DNA of 64,000 bases from Biostraticola tofi (GCF_004343195.1 NZ_SMCR01000002.1:486390-550389), one strand, 5' to 3'. Positions 45,979-56,986 are shown, counted from the stretch's first letter. Made by a program: numbers and translations. Notes: generated from the sequence alone by a model not told the origin.

Positions 45979-46371
45979 ATGACATCACGTACCGTTGCGG
46001 TAGGGATCATACGTAACCCCCAGCATGAAATCTTCATCGCACAGCGTCCTGAAAAGGCGCATATGGGCGGCTTCTGGGAGTTTCCCGGCGGTAAAGTGGA
46101 AGACGGTGAAACGCCACTACAGGCGCTAACCCGTGAGCTGCATGAAGAGGCGGGCATTGACGTCGGGCAGGCCACGCTTTTATCTACCGGCCAGCACAAC
46201 TTTGGCGATCGCCAGATGGCATTCTATTTTTATCTGGTCGAGCAGTGGAAAGGCGAACCCTGTGGCAATGAAGGACAGCCGGTACGCTGGTGCCCGCAGC
46301 AGGAGCTGGATCCTGAAGATTTCCCGCCGGTGAATGCCGCCATTATTCGTCAGTTGAAAGCCTCGACCTAA
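45979..46371 (+). CDS. mutT: 8-oxo-dGTP diphosphatase MutT
   Basis: MutT hydrolyses 8-oxo-dGTP and so prevents A:T to C:G mutations. The 130-residue protein (E. coli 129) carries a complete Nudix box GGKVEDGETPLQALTRELHEEAG (residues about 37-59, all catalytic Glu present). The N-terminal VAVGIIRNPQHEIFIAQR strand pair and the C-terminal EDFPPVNAAIIRQL helix are typical. It lies 149 bp after secA, separated by repeats and a hairpin, and has GGGAGAGG upstream. Confidence 0.96.
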   Translation: MTSRTVAVGIIRNPQHEIFIAQRPEKAHMGGFWEFPGGKVEDGETPLQALTRELHEEAGIDVGQATLLSTGQHNFGDRQMAFYFYLVEQWKGEPCGNEGQPVRWCPQQELDPEDFPPVNAAIIRQLKAST

Positions 46372-46452
46372 AGGCCGCTACTGTTATCCGTTAGCATGAT
46401 GCAACGTAACGGAATTGGGTTAAACCTGAGAAGGTTCACAGTGGAGACAGCC

Positions 46453-46480
46453 AAGCCAGGCCTTTTTTACGGCCTGGCTT
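46453..46480. terminator. bidirectional hairpin between mutT and yacG
   Basis: AAGCCAGGCC (46453-46462) pairs with GGCCTGGCTT (46471-46480), a 10-bp stem whose 8-base loop is TTTTTTAC. It lies between the convergent ends of mutT and yacG. A second inverted repeat, GCATTGCC/GGCAATGC (46500-46507, 46523-46530), follows. Both directions could terminate here, although T-runs outside the stem are absent. Confidence 0.45.
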
Positions 46481-46541
46481 CCCGGTTAAATGCCAGCGTG
46501 CATTGCCGGTGCTGGCTTTCATGGCAATGCCGCCGTAGTAC

Positions 46542-46739
46542 TCAATGCTGGATTTCACTCCAATCGTCACTGTCGGTCACCTGTTTATCGCTGGGAATGC
46601 GTTTTTCCTCGTCGGCCCATTCACCCAGATCAATCAGCTGGCAGCGTTTGCTGCAGAACGGCCGATAGGGGCTCTGCTGTCCCCAGACGACGGTGTTGCC
46701 ACAGGTAGGGCATTCAACTTCAATTACTTCATCATTCAT
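46542..46739 (-). CDS. yacG: DNA gyrase inhibitor YacG (zinc-binding)
   Basis: YacG is a small zinc protein that binds GyrB and inhibits gyrase. It has 65 residues, the E. coli length. The four zinc cysteines are in CPTCG (about 10 and 13) and CSKRCQ (about 29 and 33), and the conserved [19 protein letters not shown] follows. The C-terminal tail is acidic. It is the last gene of the coaE-zapD-yacG unit, 11 bp after zapD. Confidence 0.97.
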   Translation of the reverse strand: MNDEVIEVECPTCGNTVVWGQQSPYRPFCSKRCQLIDLGEWADEEKRIPSDKQVTDSDDWSEIQH

Positions 46740-46750
46740 ATTTTCATTTC

Positions 46751-47512
46751 CTAACAGCAGGCCAGTTCGAATGACAGGCGATTCGGTGGAACGCCTTTTT
46801 CACTGTCCAGAGACAGGAAACGAATGGCATAACGGGTTTTATGTCCTGAAACCTGGGGATAAAGCTGATGCTCCAGCGGGATGCGCATCCGCAGCAGTTC
46901 GCCCTCGTCGGCATTGTCCTGGAAAAAGCCATTCAGACTGATTTGCTGCTTGAACTGGCCAGAGTTACGCACCATGCCCAGCAATAAAATAAGGGTGTTG
47001 TGCAGCGGCAGCAAAGTCACCAGCCACTCGTTTTTCTGACTGTCCCGAGAAGATTGGGGCAGATGCAACCAGATATGCAATGAGGGCAAGTCAAAGCTGC
47101 AGCATCCTCCGGGTATCGAAAGCCGCTGGCGTACTGCCGCAATCAGCCGGTCTTCCCGCAGCGCCTGCCCAAGACGTGGAGCCGACATCAGTATGCTGGC
47201 GCATTGCTTGAGCTCGTCCCTGACTGTCAGGACGCGTTCGGTATCCACGCCGGGCACGCCTTCCCATTGGCGCATTTTTTGCTGTTGTCGCTCCAGTTCT
47301 TTGAGCATATCAGTGCGGATTTCCCCGCGCTCAAGCACATCCAGCAGATCAGAAAGGGTGCGAAAGAAAGGCAGCGTATTTGAAATAGTCGCCAGCGGCG
47401 GGCTGTCGAATATGTGTTGTAATAGAAATTCCAAACGGAGCCAGGTCCGCATTTTTTCATTAAGGGGATGCTCGAAAAGCACCGTGGTCGGGGTAGCGTC
47501 GACGTTACTCAT
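46751..47512 (-). CDS. zapD: Z-ring associated protein ZapD
   Basis: ZapD cross-links FtsZ protofilaments through the FtsZ C-terminus. The ATG at 47510-47512 ([16 protein letters not shown]), with AGGA 8 bases upstream, gives 253 residues (E. coli 247; the extra residues are N-terminal). The conserved core begins [20 protein letters not shown], with [20 protein letters not shown] in the middle and [20 protein letters not shown] near the end. It starts 4 bp after coaE. A longer upstream frame inside coaE is rejected. Confidence 0.96.
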   Translation of the reverse strand: MSNVDATPTTVLFEHPLNEKMRTWLRLEFLLQHIFDSPPLATISNTLPFFRTLSDLLDVLERGEIRTDMLKELERQQQKMRQWEGVPGVDTERVLTVRDELKQCASILMSAPRLGQALREDRLIAAVRQRLSIPGGCCSFDLPSLHIWLHLPQSSRDSQKNEWLVTLLPLHNTLILLLGMVRNSGQFKQQISLNGFFQDNADEGELLRMRIPLEHQLYPQVSGHKTRYAIRFLSLDSEKGVPPNRLSFELACC

Positions 47513-47516
47513 TTTA

Positions 47517-48131
47517 TCAATCCTGTCGGGTTGCTGATGCCGCACATGCCTGATAACAACGATGCAGGGCAGCCACGCGCTCGACGATATCGTCCGGGTT
47601 TCCATTATTATCAATAATATCGTCTGCAATGGCTAATCGCTGTTCTCGGGTCGCCTGGGCGGCAAGAATGCGGGTAATTTGCCGGCGGTCTACGCCATCA
47701 CGCTTGAGGGTGCGATTTATCTGGGTTTCCACGTCCACATCAACCACCAATACACGGTTGGCTCGATGCTGCAGCTGATTTTCCACCAGCAGCGGCACCA
47801 CCCAGAGCACATAGTCGCCGGTGGCTTCAGCAAATTGTTGCGCAGTATGTTGCTGAATCAGGGGATGGAGCAGCCCGTTAAGCCAGATTTTATCGTCTTC
47901 GGAGCTGAATATACGCTGGCGCAGCGCTCTGCGATCAAGTGCGCCATCCGCCTGTCGTACCTCTGCGCCAAAGCGCGCAATAATAGCCTTCAGCGCCGGG
48001 GTGCCCGGCTCGACTACCCGACGGGCAATGACATCGGCATCCACTATGGTGACGCCTAACCGGGCGAAAGCATCGGCAACGGTGCTCTTGCCGCTGCCGA
48101 TACCGCCGGTCAATGCAACAATAAAATGCAT
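47517..48131 (-). CDS. coaE: dephospho-CoA kinase CoaE
   Basis: CoaE phosphorylates dephospho-CoA in the last step of coenzyme A synthesis. The ATG at 48129-48131 ([17 protein letters not shown]) gives 204 residues (E. coli 206). The P-loop is GGIGSGKST (about 9-17), followed by [13 protein letters not shown] and the [12 protein letters not shown] and [12 protein letters not shown] blocks. It is divergent from guaC across about 300 bp. Confidence 0.97.
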   Translation of the reverse strand: MHFIVALTGGIGSGKSTVADAFARLGVTIVDADVIARRVVEPGTPALKAIIARFGAEVRQADGALDRRALRQRIFSSEDDKIWLNGLLHPLIQQHTAQQFAEATGDYVLWVVPLLVENQLQHRANRVLVVDVDVETQINRTLKRDGVDRRQITRILAAQATREQRLAIADDIIDNNGNPDDIVERVAALHRCYQACAASATRQD

Positions 48132-48429
48132 ATGGTCCACACTCCACCCTGATACAGCGACATTTCCAGGCGTGATATTCACTGTCGGTTCCGGCTTGCT
48201 ATTGTCGGGCCTGGCACAGGCCTTACGGGCGATGATGCCTGCGGCAGCTCACGGGACTGCGGTGCACCGGAAGTTCGTCGGTAAATTTGTACGATTGTAG
48301 CGTAAAACAGTCGGCTTTCGCAGTCTTGCGATAAGAATAATCCGGTGTATGATACCGTCACTGGAATTGGCAATTATTTACCTTAGCCCCCTACATGCGA
48401 TTTATCGCCATACACCAGGAATACTGCAG

Positions 48430-49473
48430 ATGCGTATTGAAGAAGATCTCAAATTAGGCTTCAAAGATGTACTGATTCGCCCCAAGCGCTCTACCCTCAA
48501 GAGCCGCTCTGATGTTGAACTCCAGCGCGATTATACTTTCCATCACTCAGGTTGCTCATGGTCTGGCGTGCCGATCATCGCCGCCAATATGGATACCGTA
48601 GGCACTTTTCAGATGGCCCGGGTGCTGGCCTCCTTTGAGGTTCTTACCGCGGTTCACAAACATTATACTGTCGAGCAGTGGCGCAGCTTTATTGCCGAGA
48701 GTCCAGAATCGGTACTTCGCCATGTCATGGTCTCCAGCGGCACCTCGGATGCCGATTTCGACAAGCTCAAGCTTATCCTGGCGTTATCTTCTAAGCTTAA
48801 ATTCATCTGTATCGACGTGGCCAACGGCTATTCCGAACATTTCGTGACGTTTGTGCAGAAGGCCCGTGAAGCCTTCCCTAATAACGTCATCTGTGCGGGT
48901 AACGTCGTTACCGGTGAGATGGTGGAAGAGCTTATTCTTTCTGGTGCGGACATCGTCAAGGTCGGCATCGGCCCGGGCTCGGTCTGTACCACTCGGGTTA
49001 AAACCGGCGTTGGTTACCCGCAATTGTCAGCGGTTATTGAATGTGCGGATGCAGCTCACGGCCTTGGCGGCCAGATCGTCAGCGATGGCGGCTGTTCGGT
49101 ACCTGGCGATGTCGCCAAGGCGTTCGGCGGCGGAGCGGACTTTGTAATGCTCGGCGGCATGCTGGCCGGCCATGATGAATGCGAAGGCACCCTGGTCGAA
49201 GAGAATGGCGAAAAATTCATGCTGTTCTATGGTATGAGCTCTGAATCCGCCATGAACCGCCATGTCGGCGGTGTTGCGCAATACCGCGCGGCCGAAGGCA
49301 AGACGGTCAAGCTGCCGCTGCGCGGGCCGGTGGAAAATACCCTCCGGGATATCATGGGCGGCTTGCGCTCTGCCTGTACTTATGTGGGTGCATCCCGTCT
49401 TAAGGAACTGACCAAGCGGACCACCTTCATACGGGTGGCCGAGCAGGAAAACCGGGTATTTACCCAGCTTTAA
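48430..49473 (+). CDS. guaC: GMP reductase GuaC
   Basis: GuaC deaminates GMP reductively to IMP with NADPH, allowing guanine nucleotides to be recycled. The ATG at 48430 ([20 protein letters not shown]) gives 347 residues, the E. coli length. The catalytic Cys lies in [15 protein letters not shown] (about 186), with [32 protein letters not shown] forming the phosphate site in IMPDH/GMPR style. Upstream is a 298-bp divergent promoter region shared with coaE. Downstream is an 8-bp tandem repeat array. Confidence 0.98.
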   Translation: MRIEEDLKLGFKDVLIRPKRSTLKSRSDVELQRDYTFHHSGCSWSGVPIIAANMDTVGTFQMARVLASFEVLTAVHKHYTVEQWRSFIAESPESVLRHVMVSSGTSDADFDKLKLILALSSKLKFICIDVANGYSEHFVTFVQKAREAFPNNVICAGNVVTGEMVEELILSGADIVKVGIGPGSVCTTRVKTGVGYPQLSAVIECADAAHGLGGQIVSDGGCSVPGDVAKAFGGGADFVMLGGMLAGHDECEGTLVEENGEKFMLFYGMSSESAMNRHVGGVAQYRAAEGKTVKLPLRGPVENTLRDIMGGLRSACTYVGASRLKELTKRTTFIRVAEQENRVFTQL

Positions 49474-49507
49474 CGCTTGCTAAAGATAAGCAGGGAGCTC
49501 AGGCTTC

Positions 49508-49651
49508 TTGCTTACCTGCTTACCTGCTTACCTGCTTACCTGCTTACCTGCTTACCTGCTTACCTGCTTACCTGCTTACCTGCTTACCTGCTTACCTGCT
49601 TACCTGCTTACCTGCTTACCTGCTTACCTGCTTACCTGCTTACTTGCTTAT
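49508..49651. repeat. 8-bp tandem repeat array (CTGCTTAC)n, 18 copies
   Basis: The unit CTGCTTAC is repeated from 49508 to 49651. Sixteen copies (second to seventeenth) are perfect, and the first (TTGCTTAC) and last (TTGCTTAT) are degenerate, which is the typical outline of a young slippage-prone array. It lies between the convergent ends of guaC and hofC. On the plus strand all three frames stay open, and each 24 bp would give an LLTCLPAY-type peptide unit. On the minus strand every frame meets TAA. I treat it as non-coding. Confidence 0.98.
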
Positions 49652-49710
49652 CTGAGATCTTAATCTGAAATCTGCTTTTTCCTATCATGATGAGCCAGGG
49701 GATCCAGGGT

Positions 49711-50919
49711 TCAGAAATGGCCCATGACCTCTCCCAGATCCAGTAGCGGCAGGTAAAGAACGAACACCAGGCCGCATACCATACCGCCAACGATAAGCAA
49801 CAGCAGCGGTTCGGCCCATTGCGTCAATGCTCTGGCCAGTTGCCGGGTGCGTTGCTCATGAAGACCGGCAAGTTGCCCGAAAATGTCGTCGAGTGTACCG
49901 GCATACTCGGCGGTTTTTATTAGCAGCCGGCACTGGGGCGGGAAGAGTTTGTGGTTCAACAGGGCTTGACTGAAAGCATGGCCATGACGGATATGGGTAA
50001 TAAATTCGATAATGGCCAGATGATAGGCCTGATGGCTGGCGGTGGCTGCCGCCAGGGCCAGGCCGTTATCCAGGGTGATGCCCGCAGGATGTGTCATGGC
50101 AAGTGTCCTGAACAGCAGGTAGATATTATGGTGCCTGATGACCCGTCCGAGCATAGGCAGACGCAGCAGCAGCCTGCCTGTGACCTGTCGCCAGACAGGG
50201 TTTTGCCTTAATGTGCGCCGATAAACCATCGCCAGCAGCGACATCATTGCCAGCAAGAGCAGGCCATAGCGCTCCAGCACCTCAGCCAGCGTCAGCAGCG
50301 CCCGAGTCGGGCCCGGCAATACCGCTCCGGCACTTTGATAGAGGCGGGCAAACTCCGGCAGCACCAAGGTGAACATGCCCACCAGTACCAGGACAGCGGT
50401 GAAACAGACAAATAACGGATACCGCAGTGCCTGTATCACCTGCTGCTTCAACAGTTGCACGTTTCCCTCATTGTCGGCTAGCTGGCTGAAGCATTGATCC
50501 AGCCGGCCGGTCATTTCGCCCAGGGTTACCATCGGCGGCCAGGTTGCCGGAAATACCTGGGGAAACGCCGTCAGGGCGATTGAGAGCGACTGTCCCTGTT
50601 CAATGCGGGCCGCCAGGGATGCCAATACACAGCGCCAGCCGGCGCCAGGATGGTCTTCCGCCAGCAGATGCAGGCTATCACGTAAAGGCAATCCCGCGCC
50701 GAGCAGCGAGGCAAGCTGCAGAGATAATTCGATAAGTGCGGCCCGCTGCCAATAAGACGCCGGCAGATAACCTGACAGATGCACGCTGAATGGCTGTAGG
50801 CCTTCACGCACCAACAGCCGGCAGACTGCCTTCCGGCTAGTGCCGATGCGTTCGCCTTCGCAGGGTTCGCCTGTTTTTGAAAGCCCCCGCCATCGGAACA
50901 GCCATTGACTGTTTATCAT
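49711..50919 (-). CDS. hofC: type IV pilus inner-membrane platform protein HofC
   Basis: HofC is a PilC/GspF-family membrane platform on which pilin assembly works. The 402-residue protein (E. coli 400) has two T2SF domains: residues about 65-185 (QLASLLGAGLPLRDSLHLLAE) and about 270-395. Each is followed by membrane segments, e.g. LFVCFTAVLVLVGMFTLVLPEF and a C-terminal LLLLIVGGMVCGLVFVLYLPL. Sequence identity to E. coli is visibly lower than for neighbouring housekeeping genes. It lies 9 bp after hofB in ppdD-hofB-hofC. Confidence 0.93.
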   Translation of the reverse strand: MINSQWLFRWRGLSKTGEPCEGERIGTSRKAVCRLLVREGLQPFSVHLSGYLPASYWQRAALIELSLQLASLLGAGLPLRDSLHLLAEDHPGAGWRCVLASLAARIEQGQSLSIALTAFPQVFPATWPPMVTLGEMTGRLDQCFSQLADNEGNVQLLKQQVIQALRYPLFVCFTAVLVLVGMFTLVLPEFARLYQSAGAVLPGPTRALLTLAEVLERYGLLLLAMMSLLAMVYRRTLRQNPVWRQVTGRLLLRLPMLGRVIRHHNIYLLFRTLAMTHPAGITLDNGLALAAATASHQAYHLAIIEFITHIRHGHAFSQALLNHKLFPPQCRLLIKTAEYAGTLDDIFGQLAGLHEQRTRQLARALTQWAEPLLLLIVGGMVCGLVFVLYLPLLDLGEVMGHF

Positions 50920-50928
50920 GCTTAGCCA

Positions 50929-52080
50929 TTATCCCAGCACACGCCACAGTTCACTGACGGTAGTTTCGCCTGCCGCCGCCAGGCTAAGACCCGCCTGCCA
51001 CAGCCCATCAGCATCGGCGGCGGCAGGTTCCATTAGGGAATGGCGCGAATGTGATAATTCGCCAGGTGATTTATCGGACAGGCTGAACAGCCCGCAACGA
51101 CCTTCGTAGCCGCCGTGGCATCGTCCACACCCCACCGCCTGCCAATAGTGAGGCAAGGCTGAGGGAGGGGAACGACTGCAGACGGCATTATGAGGTGCCG
51201 ATTCAAGGCGACGGCAATGCGGGCATAAACGCCTGACCAGGCGCTGGGCCATCACCAGCCTGAGAACCGGCTCGATGCTGTCAGGGGAGAGGCCCAACTG
51301 GGATAACCGGGCCAGCGCTTCCCGTGGAGTGGCGCAGTGCAGGGTCGCCAGCACCAGATGAGCACTGCGCGCCGCATGGGCGGCAATGGCAGCGGTTTGG
51401 GCATCACGTATTTCTCCCACCATGATCACATCGGGATCCTGACGCAACAGGGCACGCAGCAACAGGGGGAAATCCAGCCTGGCTTTGAGATTTACCTGGC
51501 ATTGGGTGATACCTGACAACGGGATTTCAACAGGGTCTTCCACGCTGCAGATATGCAGCGGCCTCTGGCGCAGATGAACCAGTGCCGCATACAGCGTCAT
51601 GGTTTTGCCGCTGCCGGTCGGTCCGGTCAGCAGGATCATGCCCTGCGGAGCCTGCAAATGCTGCAGGAAGTTATTTAGCACGCTTTCAGTCATGCCCAAC
51701 TGCCGCAGGGATAGGCCACTCTGCTCGCCGGGCAGCAGGCGCAGCGCTATCTTTTCTCCGCCGAGCGCGGGCAGGGTAGATAAACGAAAAGAACAGCCCG
51801 GCGCCGGGAGAGGGATAATAAATTGCCCGTCCTGGGGCAGGCGGCGTTCGGCAATATCCAACCGGGCCATGATTTTGAGCCGGACCGCCAGCATCGTTGC
51901 CAGGCCGGCCGGACAGGGGCGGCTTTGCTGCATCAGGCCATCTATGCGCATTCTCAGCCGGTATCCCTGGGAAGGGCAGGGATCCAGATGGATATCTGAG
52001 GCGCCCACCGCTATAGCCTGGCTGAGCATTTGATCGATAAATTCTTCTGCTGTAAGGTGATCATCACGCGTGGCAATCAT
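50929..52080 (-). CDS. hofB: type IV pilus assembly ATPase HofB, short N-terminus
   Basis: HofB is a PilB/GspE-family hexameric ATPase powering pilin extension. The protein has 383 residues, whereas E. coli HofB has 461; about 80 N-terminal residues are missing. The core is intact: SDIHLDPCPSQGYRLRMRIDG (N2 domain start), Walker A LTGPTGSGKT (about 152-161), Asp box SVEDPVEIPL, Walker B RQDPDVIMVGEIRD (about 213-226), His box LATLHC, and zinc-type cysteines CPHC and CGRC. ATGA overlaps the ppdD stop, so the short form is probably the real gene rather than a misplaced start. Confidence 0.9.
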   Translation of the reverse strand: MIATRDDHLTAEEFIDQMLSQAIAVGASDIHLDPCPSQGYRLRMRIDGLMQQSRPCPAGLATMLAVRLKIMARLDIAERRLPQDGQFIIPLPAPGCSFRLSTLPALGGEKIALRLLPGEQSGLSLRQLGMTESVLNNFLQHLQAPQGMILLTGPTGSGKTMTLYAALVHLRQRPLHICSVEDPVEIPLSGITQCQVNLKARLDFPLLLRALLRQDPDVIMVGEIRDAQTAAIAAHAARSAHLVLATLHCATPREALARLSQLGLSPDSIEPVLRLVMAQRLVRRLCPHCRRLESAPHNAVCSRSPPSALPHYWQAVGCGRCHGGYEGRCGLFSLSDKSPGELSHSRHSLMEPAAADADGLWQAGLSLAAAGETTVSELWRVLG

Positions 52081-52523
52081 TGCTGGTCTCCGGTTTCATC
52101 CGAATGAAATACCGACCGGCACGGTCCGGACAGATGCTCCTGCTGATCTTCGGTCCGACACTGCCTGGCCCACCTCAGGCCCTGCGCCTGCATCACCGGC
52201 GTCATTACTACCGTCAGGCCCTGAAGCGAAAGCTGGCCGGATAGGCTAATTACCCCCTGCTGCACCGAACTGGCACTGACATAACGCGACGTCATGACTG
52301 CTGGAATGCCATGCCGGCCCGACCGGCATTGATCCAGGCTTCCCTGCTGCAGAGCGCAAAGTTCGACAGCAGAGCGATAAGGCGCCGATAACTGCAGCAT
52401 ATCGATGAGCGCGGCATGAATGATATAACGCTGATAGCCCGGCAGGGCAATTGCGCCGAGCGTGGCGATGATGGCGATAACAACCATCAGCTCCACCAGA
52501 GTAAAACCCGCTTGTCTGTTCAT
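52077..52523 (-). CDS. ppdD: type IV major pilin-like protein PpdD
   Basis: PpdD is the prepilin of the enterobacterial type IV pilus. The 148-residue protein (E. coli 146) starts with the class III signal MNRQAG followed by FTLVELMVVIAIIATLGAIA. Processing is expected between Gly6 and Phe7, with the conserved Glu at +5. The pilin globular domain carries paired cysteines (Cys in VELCALQQGSLDQC, and later CRTEDQQEHLSGPC). It is first in ppdD-hofB-hofC. Prepilin peptidase and secretin genes are not in this window. Confidence 0.95.
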   Translation of the reverse strand: MNRQAGFTLVELMVVIAIIATLGAIALPGYQRYIIHAALIDMLQLSAPYRSAVELCALQQGSLDQCRSGRHGIPAVMTSRYVSASSVQQGVISLSGQLSLQGLTVVMTPVMQAQGLRWARQCRTEDQQEHLSGPCRSVFHSDETGDQQ

Positions 52524-52786
52524 GAGAGGAAAGCACCAGGATGACCGTGAGAGCTATCCTGGCGACTGCTCGGACTGTTGACCAGCATGGACCTGTGGGA
52601 GTGGAATCAGCGCGGCAGATAAGATAATGGGCTTACATGATTGCAATCCCTTCATACATATCCCGCCAAGAAACTCCGTCGATGGACGCCCGGCAAACTG
52701 CAATAGCGCCCCGGCCAAACTTCGGACTGGCTGGGCAGCAAAACCTGTCGGCAACACCCTTGCCCGCCGGTGCTCTCTCAGGCACC

Positions 52787-54379
<1,593 letters not shown>

Positions 54380-54383
<4 letters not shown>

Positions 54384-55234
54384 CGCTGTTTACATTGCTT
54401 GTGGTATTGGCCTGGGAGCGCCTGTTTAAAACCGGCGATCGCTGGCAGCTGGACCACATACTGGCACGGTTGTTTACCCGCCTGCGCCAGACTTCCCTGA
54501 TACAAACCCTACTGATTAGCATTTGCTGGATGCTGCTGGTGGGCGTGAGCCTGCGCCTGGCGTCCGGCTGGTTGTTCGGCATTCCCCTGCTGGCGCTGTG
54601 GCTGGTGGTTTGCACGCTGTGTATCGGCGCAGGTGGCATCCGCAGCCACTATCGGGCGTATCTGATGGCTGCCGGCCGCGGCGACAGTCACGCCACCGAA
54701 GCGATGAGCGAGGAGCTGGCGCTGATTCACGGTCTGCCGGTGGATTATGATAAAGAGCAGCGGCTGCGCGAACTGCAGAATGCCCTACTGTGGATCAATT
54801 TCCGTTTTTACCTGGCGCCGCTGTTCTGGCTGGTCGTGGGGGGGCCATATGGTCCAGCGCTGCTGGCCGGCTATGGATTCCTGCGCGCGTGGCAGACCTG
54901 GCTTGCCAGGCATTCGACCCCGCTGAAACGTTCACAGTCTGGAATTGATGCTCTGCTGCACTGGCTGGACTGGATTCCGGTGCGTCTGGCCGGCGTGGCC
55001 TATGCCCTGCTGGGGCACGGCGAAAGAGCGCTGCCGGCCTGGTTTGCCTCTCTGGCCGATATACACAGCGGCCAATATGGCGTGCTGACCCGACTGGCCC
55101 AGTTTTCGCTGGCGCGGGAGCCGCACCTGGATGACGTCCAGACGCCGCGGGCTGCGGTAGCGCTTGCCAAAAAAATTACCCTGGTGATTGTGGTGGTGGT
55201 GGCATTGCTGACTATATACGGCACGCTGGTTTAG
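54380..55234 (+). CDS. ampE: inner-membrane regulator AmpE
   Basis: AmpE is an inner-membrane protein co-transcribed with ampD and linked to beta-lactamase induction, with no firmly known biochemical role. The ATG at 54380 ([19 protein letters not shown]), inside the ampD stop, gives 284 residues, the E. coli length. About four membrane segments are seen, including a C-terminal one ([19 protein letters not shown]). The conserved [20 protein letters not shown] and [14 protein letters not shown] blocks are intact. Confidence 0.95.
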
Positions 55235-55254
55235 CAAGGCGGCATGAACAGGCA

Positions 55255-55311
55255 CCGCTGTAACAGTAGGCAGGGCAATGTGAGTCATGACCCAGACGCC
55301 CGCTGTAACAG
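55255..55311 (+). repeat. 12-bp direct repeat downstream of ampE
   Basis: CCGCTGTAACAG occurs at 55255-55266 and 55300-55311, 45 bp apart, with further resemblance after each copy (TAGGCAG/GTAGCGC and GTGAGTCA/ATGAGTCA). It lies in the gap between the convergent ampE and aroP genes. Confidence 0.75.
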
Positions 55312-55348
55312 GTAGCGCTGGGTTATGAGTCAGGGGTTATGCAGGCAG

Positions 55349-56713
55349 TCAGTTAACTGTAGACTGGGTTTTACGCTTGAAGGCAAAGCCTATCCCCAGC
55401 ACGATCAACCAGACCGGGATCAGGTAAACCGAAATATCCATGCCGGGCGTTTTGGCCATTACCACCAGGATGCCGGCCATAAACGCCAGACAAAGATAGT
55501 TGCCGAACGGATACCACAGCGCGCCAAATTTGGTGGTAATGCCTTGGCGCGTCATGGAGCGGCGGAATTTCAGGTGTGCCAGGCTTATCATGCCCCAGTT
55601 GATCACCAGTGCAGATACCACCAGTGACATCAGCAGTCCAAACGCCTTGCCCGGCATCAGATAGTTGATCAGCACACACAGAGCGGTAGCGAGCGCTGAA
55701 ACGCCTATGGCCAGTACCGGTACGCCGCGGCTGTCGACTTTCATCAATGATTTAGGGCCGTTGCCCTGACTTGCCAGACCGTAAAGCATGCGGCTGTTGC
55801 TGAAGACGCAGCTGTTGTAGACCGACAGGGCCGCCGTCAGTACCACAATATTGAGCACTGTCGCCACAATGTTGCTGTTAAGGGCATGGAATATCAGTAC
55901 AAATGGGCTGCCGCCTTCAACCACTTTACCCCAAGGATAAAGAGAAAGCAGCACGGTAAGAGAACCGATATAGAAAATCAAGATACGGTAGATGACCTGG
56001 TTAGTGGCTTTAGGAATGCTTTGCTCAGGGTTGTCCGCTTCGGCAGCGGTGATACCTACCAGCTCAAGGCCGCCAAACGAGAACATGATCACCGCCATCG
56101 CCATGACCAGCCCGCCGATGCCTTTTGCAAAGAAGCCACCGTTGTTCCACAGATTACTGACCGAGGCTTCCGGTCCGCCGCTGCCGCTGAGCAGCAGCCA
56201 GCCGCCAAACAGGATCATGGCGATTATTGCCACCACTTTGATAATGGCAAACCAGAACTCCATTTCGCCATACACCTTGACGTTTGCCAGGTTGATGACA
56301 TTGATCAGCACGAAGAATACCGCTGCCGAGACCCAGGTAGGCAGATCGGGCCACCAGTACTGCATGTAGATCCCCACCGCCGACAGCTCAGCCATGGCGA
56401 CCAGGACGTACAGTACCCAATAATTCCAGCCCGAAGCAAAGCCGGCAAAATTGCCCCAGTATTTATAGGCAAAATGGCTGAATGAGCCGGCAACGGGTTC
56501 TTCCACCACCATCTCACCCAGCTGGCGCATGATAAGAAAAGCGATAAAACCGCCAATGGCATAGCCCAGGATAACCGCCGGACCGGCCATTTGGATCGTT
56601 TGGGCAATACCCAGAAACAGCCCGGTACCAATTGCGCCGCCTAAAGCAATAAGCTGAATATGCCGGTTTTTCAGGCCGCGCTTCAGCGTCTGTGAGCGCT
56701 GTTTCCCATCCAT
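55349..56713 (-). CDS. aroP: aromatic amino acid permease AroP
   Basis: AroP is the general proton-coupled importer of phenylalanine, tyrosine and tryptophan. The 454-residue protein (E. coli 457) belongs to the APC amino acid transporter family with twelve predicted helices. The N-terminal signature is RGLKNRHIQLIALGGAIGTGLFLG (about 11-34). Near residue 80 the stretch VVEEPVAGSFSHFAYKYWG is typical, and FSFGGLELVGITAAEADNP lies in helix 6. GAGGAT precedes the ATG at 56711-56713. The upstream region has two TyrR-like boxes. Confidence 0.95.
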   Translation of the reverse strand: MDGKQRSQTLKRGLKNRHIQLIALGGAIGTGLFLGIAQTIQMAGPAVILGYAIGGFIAFLIMRQLGEMVVEEPVAGSFSHFAYKYWGNFAGFASGWNYWVLYVLVAMAELSAVGIYMQYWWPDLPTWVSAAVFFVLINVINLANVKVYGEMEFWFAIIKVVAIIAMILFGGWLLLSGSGGPEASVSNLWNNGGFFAKGIGGLVMAMAVIMFSFGGLELVGITAAEADNPEQSIPKATNQVIYRILIFYIGSLTVLLSLYPWGKVVEGGSPFVLIFHALNSNIVATVLNIVVLTAALSVYNSCVFSNSRMLYGLASQGNGPKSLMKVDSRGVPVLAIGVSALATALCVLINYLMPGKAFGLLMSLVVSALVINWGMISLAHLKFRRSMTRQGITTKFGALWYPFGNYLCLAFMAGILVVMAKTPGMDISVYLIPVWLIVLGIGFAFKRKTQSTVN

Positions 56714-56768
56714 TTAAAAATCCTCTGTTATTGGGACAAGATGGCCGTTCACAGCACTAACTGCCATG

Positions 56769-56809
56769 TGTAAGCCAGTAGATACGAATTTTGTAAGTTT
56801 TTTTTTACG
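56769..56809 (-). promoter_or_regulatory. double TyrR-like box upstream of aroP
   Basis: A strong candidate box TGTAAG-N6-TTTACG (56792-56809) keeps the essential G and C of the TyrR consensus TGTAAA-N6-TTTACA. A weaker one, TGTAAG-N6-GATACG, lies at 56769-56786. They are 5 bp apart, i.e. 23 bp start to start. E. coli aroP also has a pair of adjacent strong and weak TyrR boxes used for repression by aromatic amino acids, so the arrangement fits. Confidence 0.65.
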
Positions 56810-56986
56810 GCAGCCGATAATGAATAATCTTTCCAGTGAGTGTCACTGGCACAAGAATAGTGTTATGGAAAAAAGTTTGCACCTGATTTATGCCTCCGGA
56901 CGGGATAAAATATTGAGGGAATGATCGAGCGCATTAATTTCCCGCGACGAGGCAGATGAGCGTCTCCGGGCGGGACGGCAAGAAGA

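Noticed and set aside
49508-49651. CRISPR-like array
   Set aside because: The units are 8 bp, contiguous and without spacers, and there are no cas genes nearby.
49477-49668. 63-codon open frame across the 8-bp repeat array
   Set aside because: It is open only because the repeat lacks stop codons on the plus strand in any frame. It has no family resemblance and its sequence is a direct product of the repeat unit.
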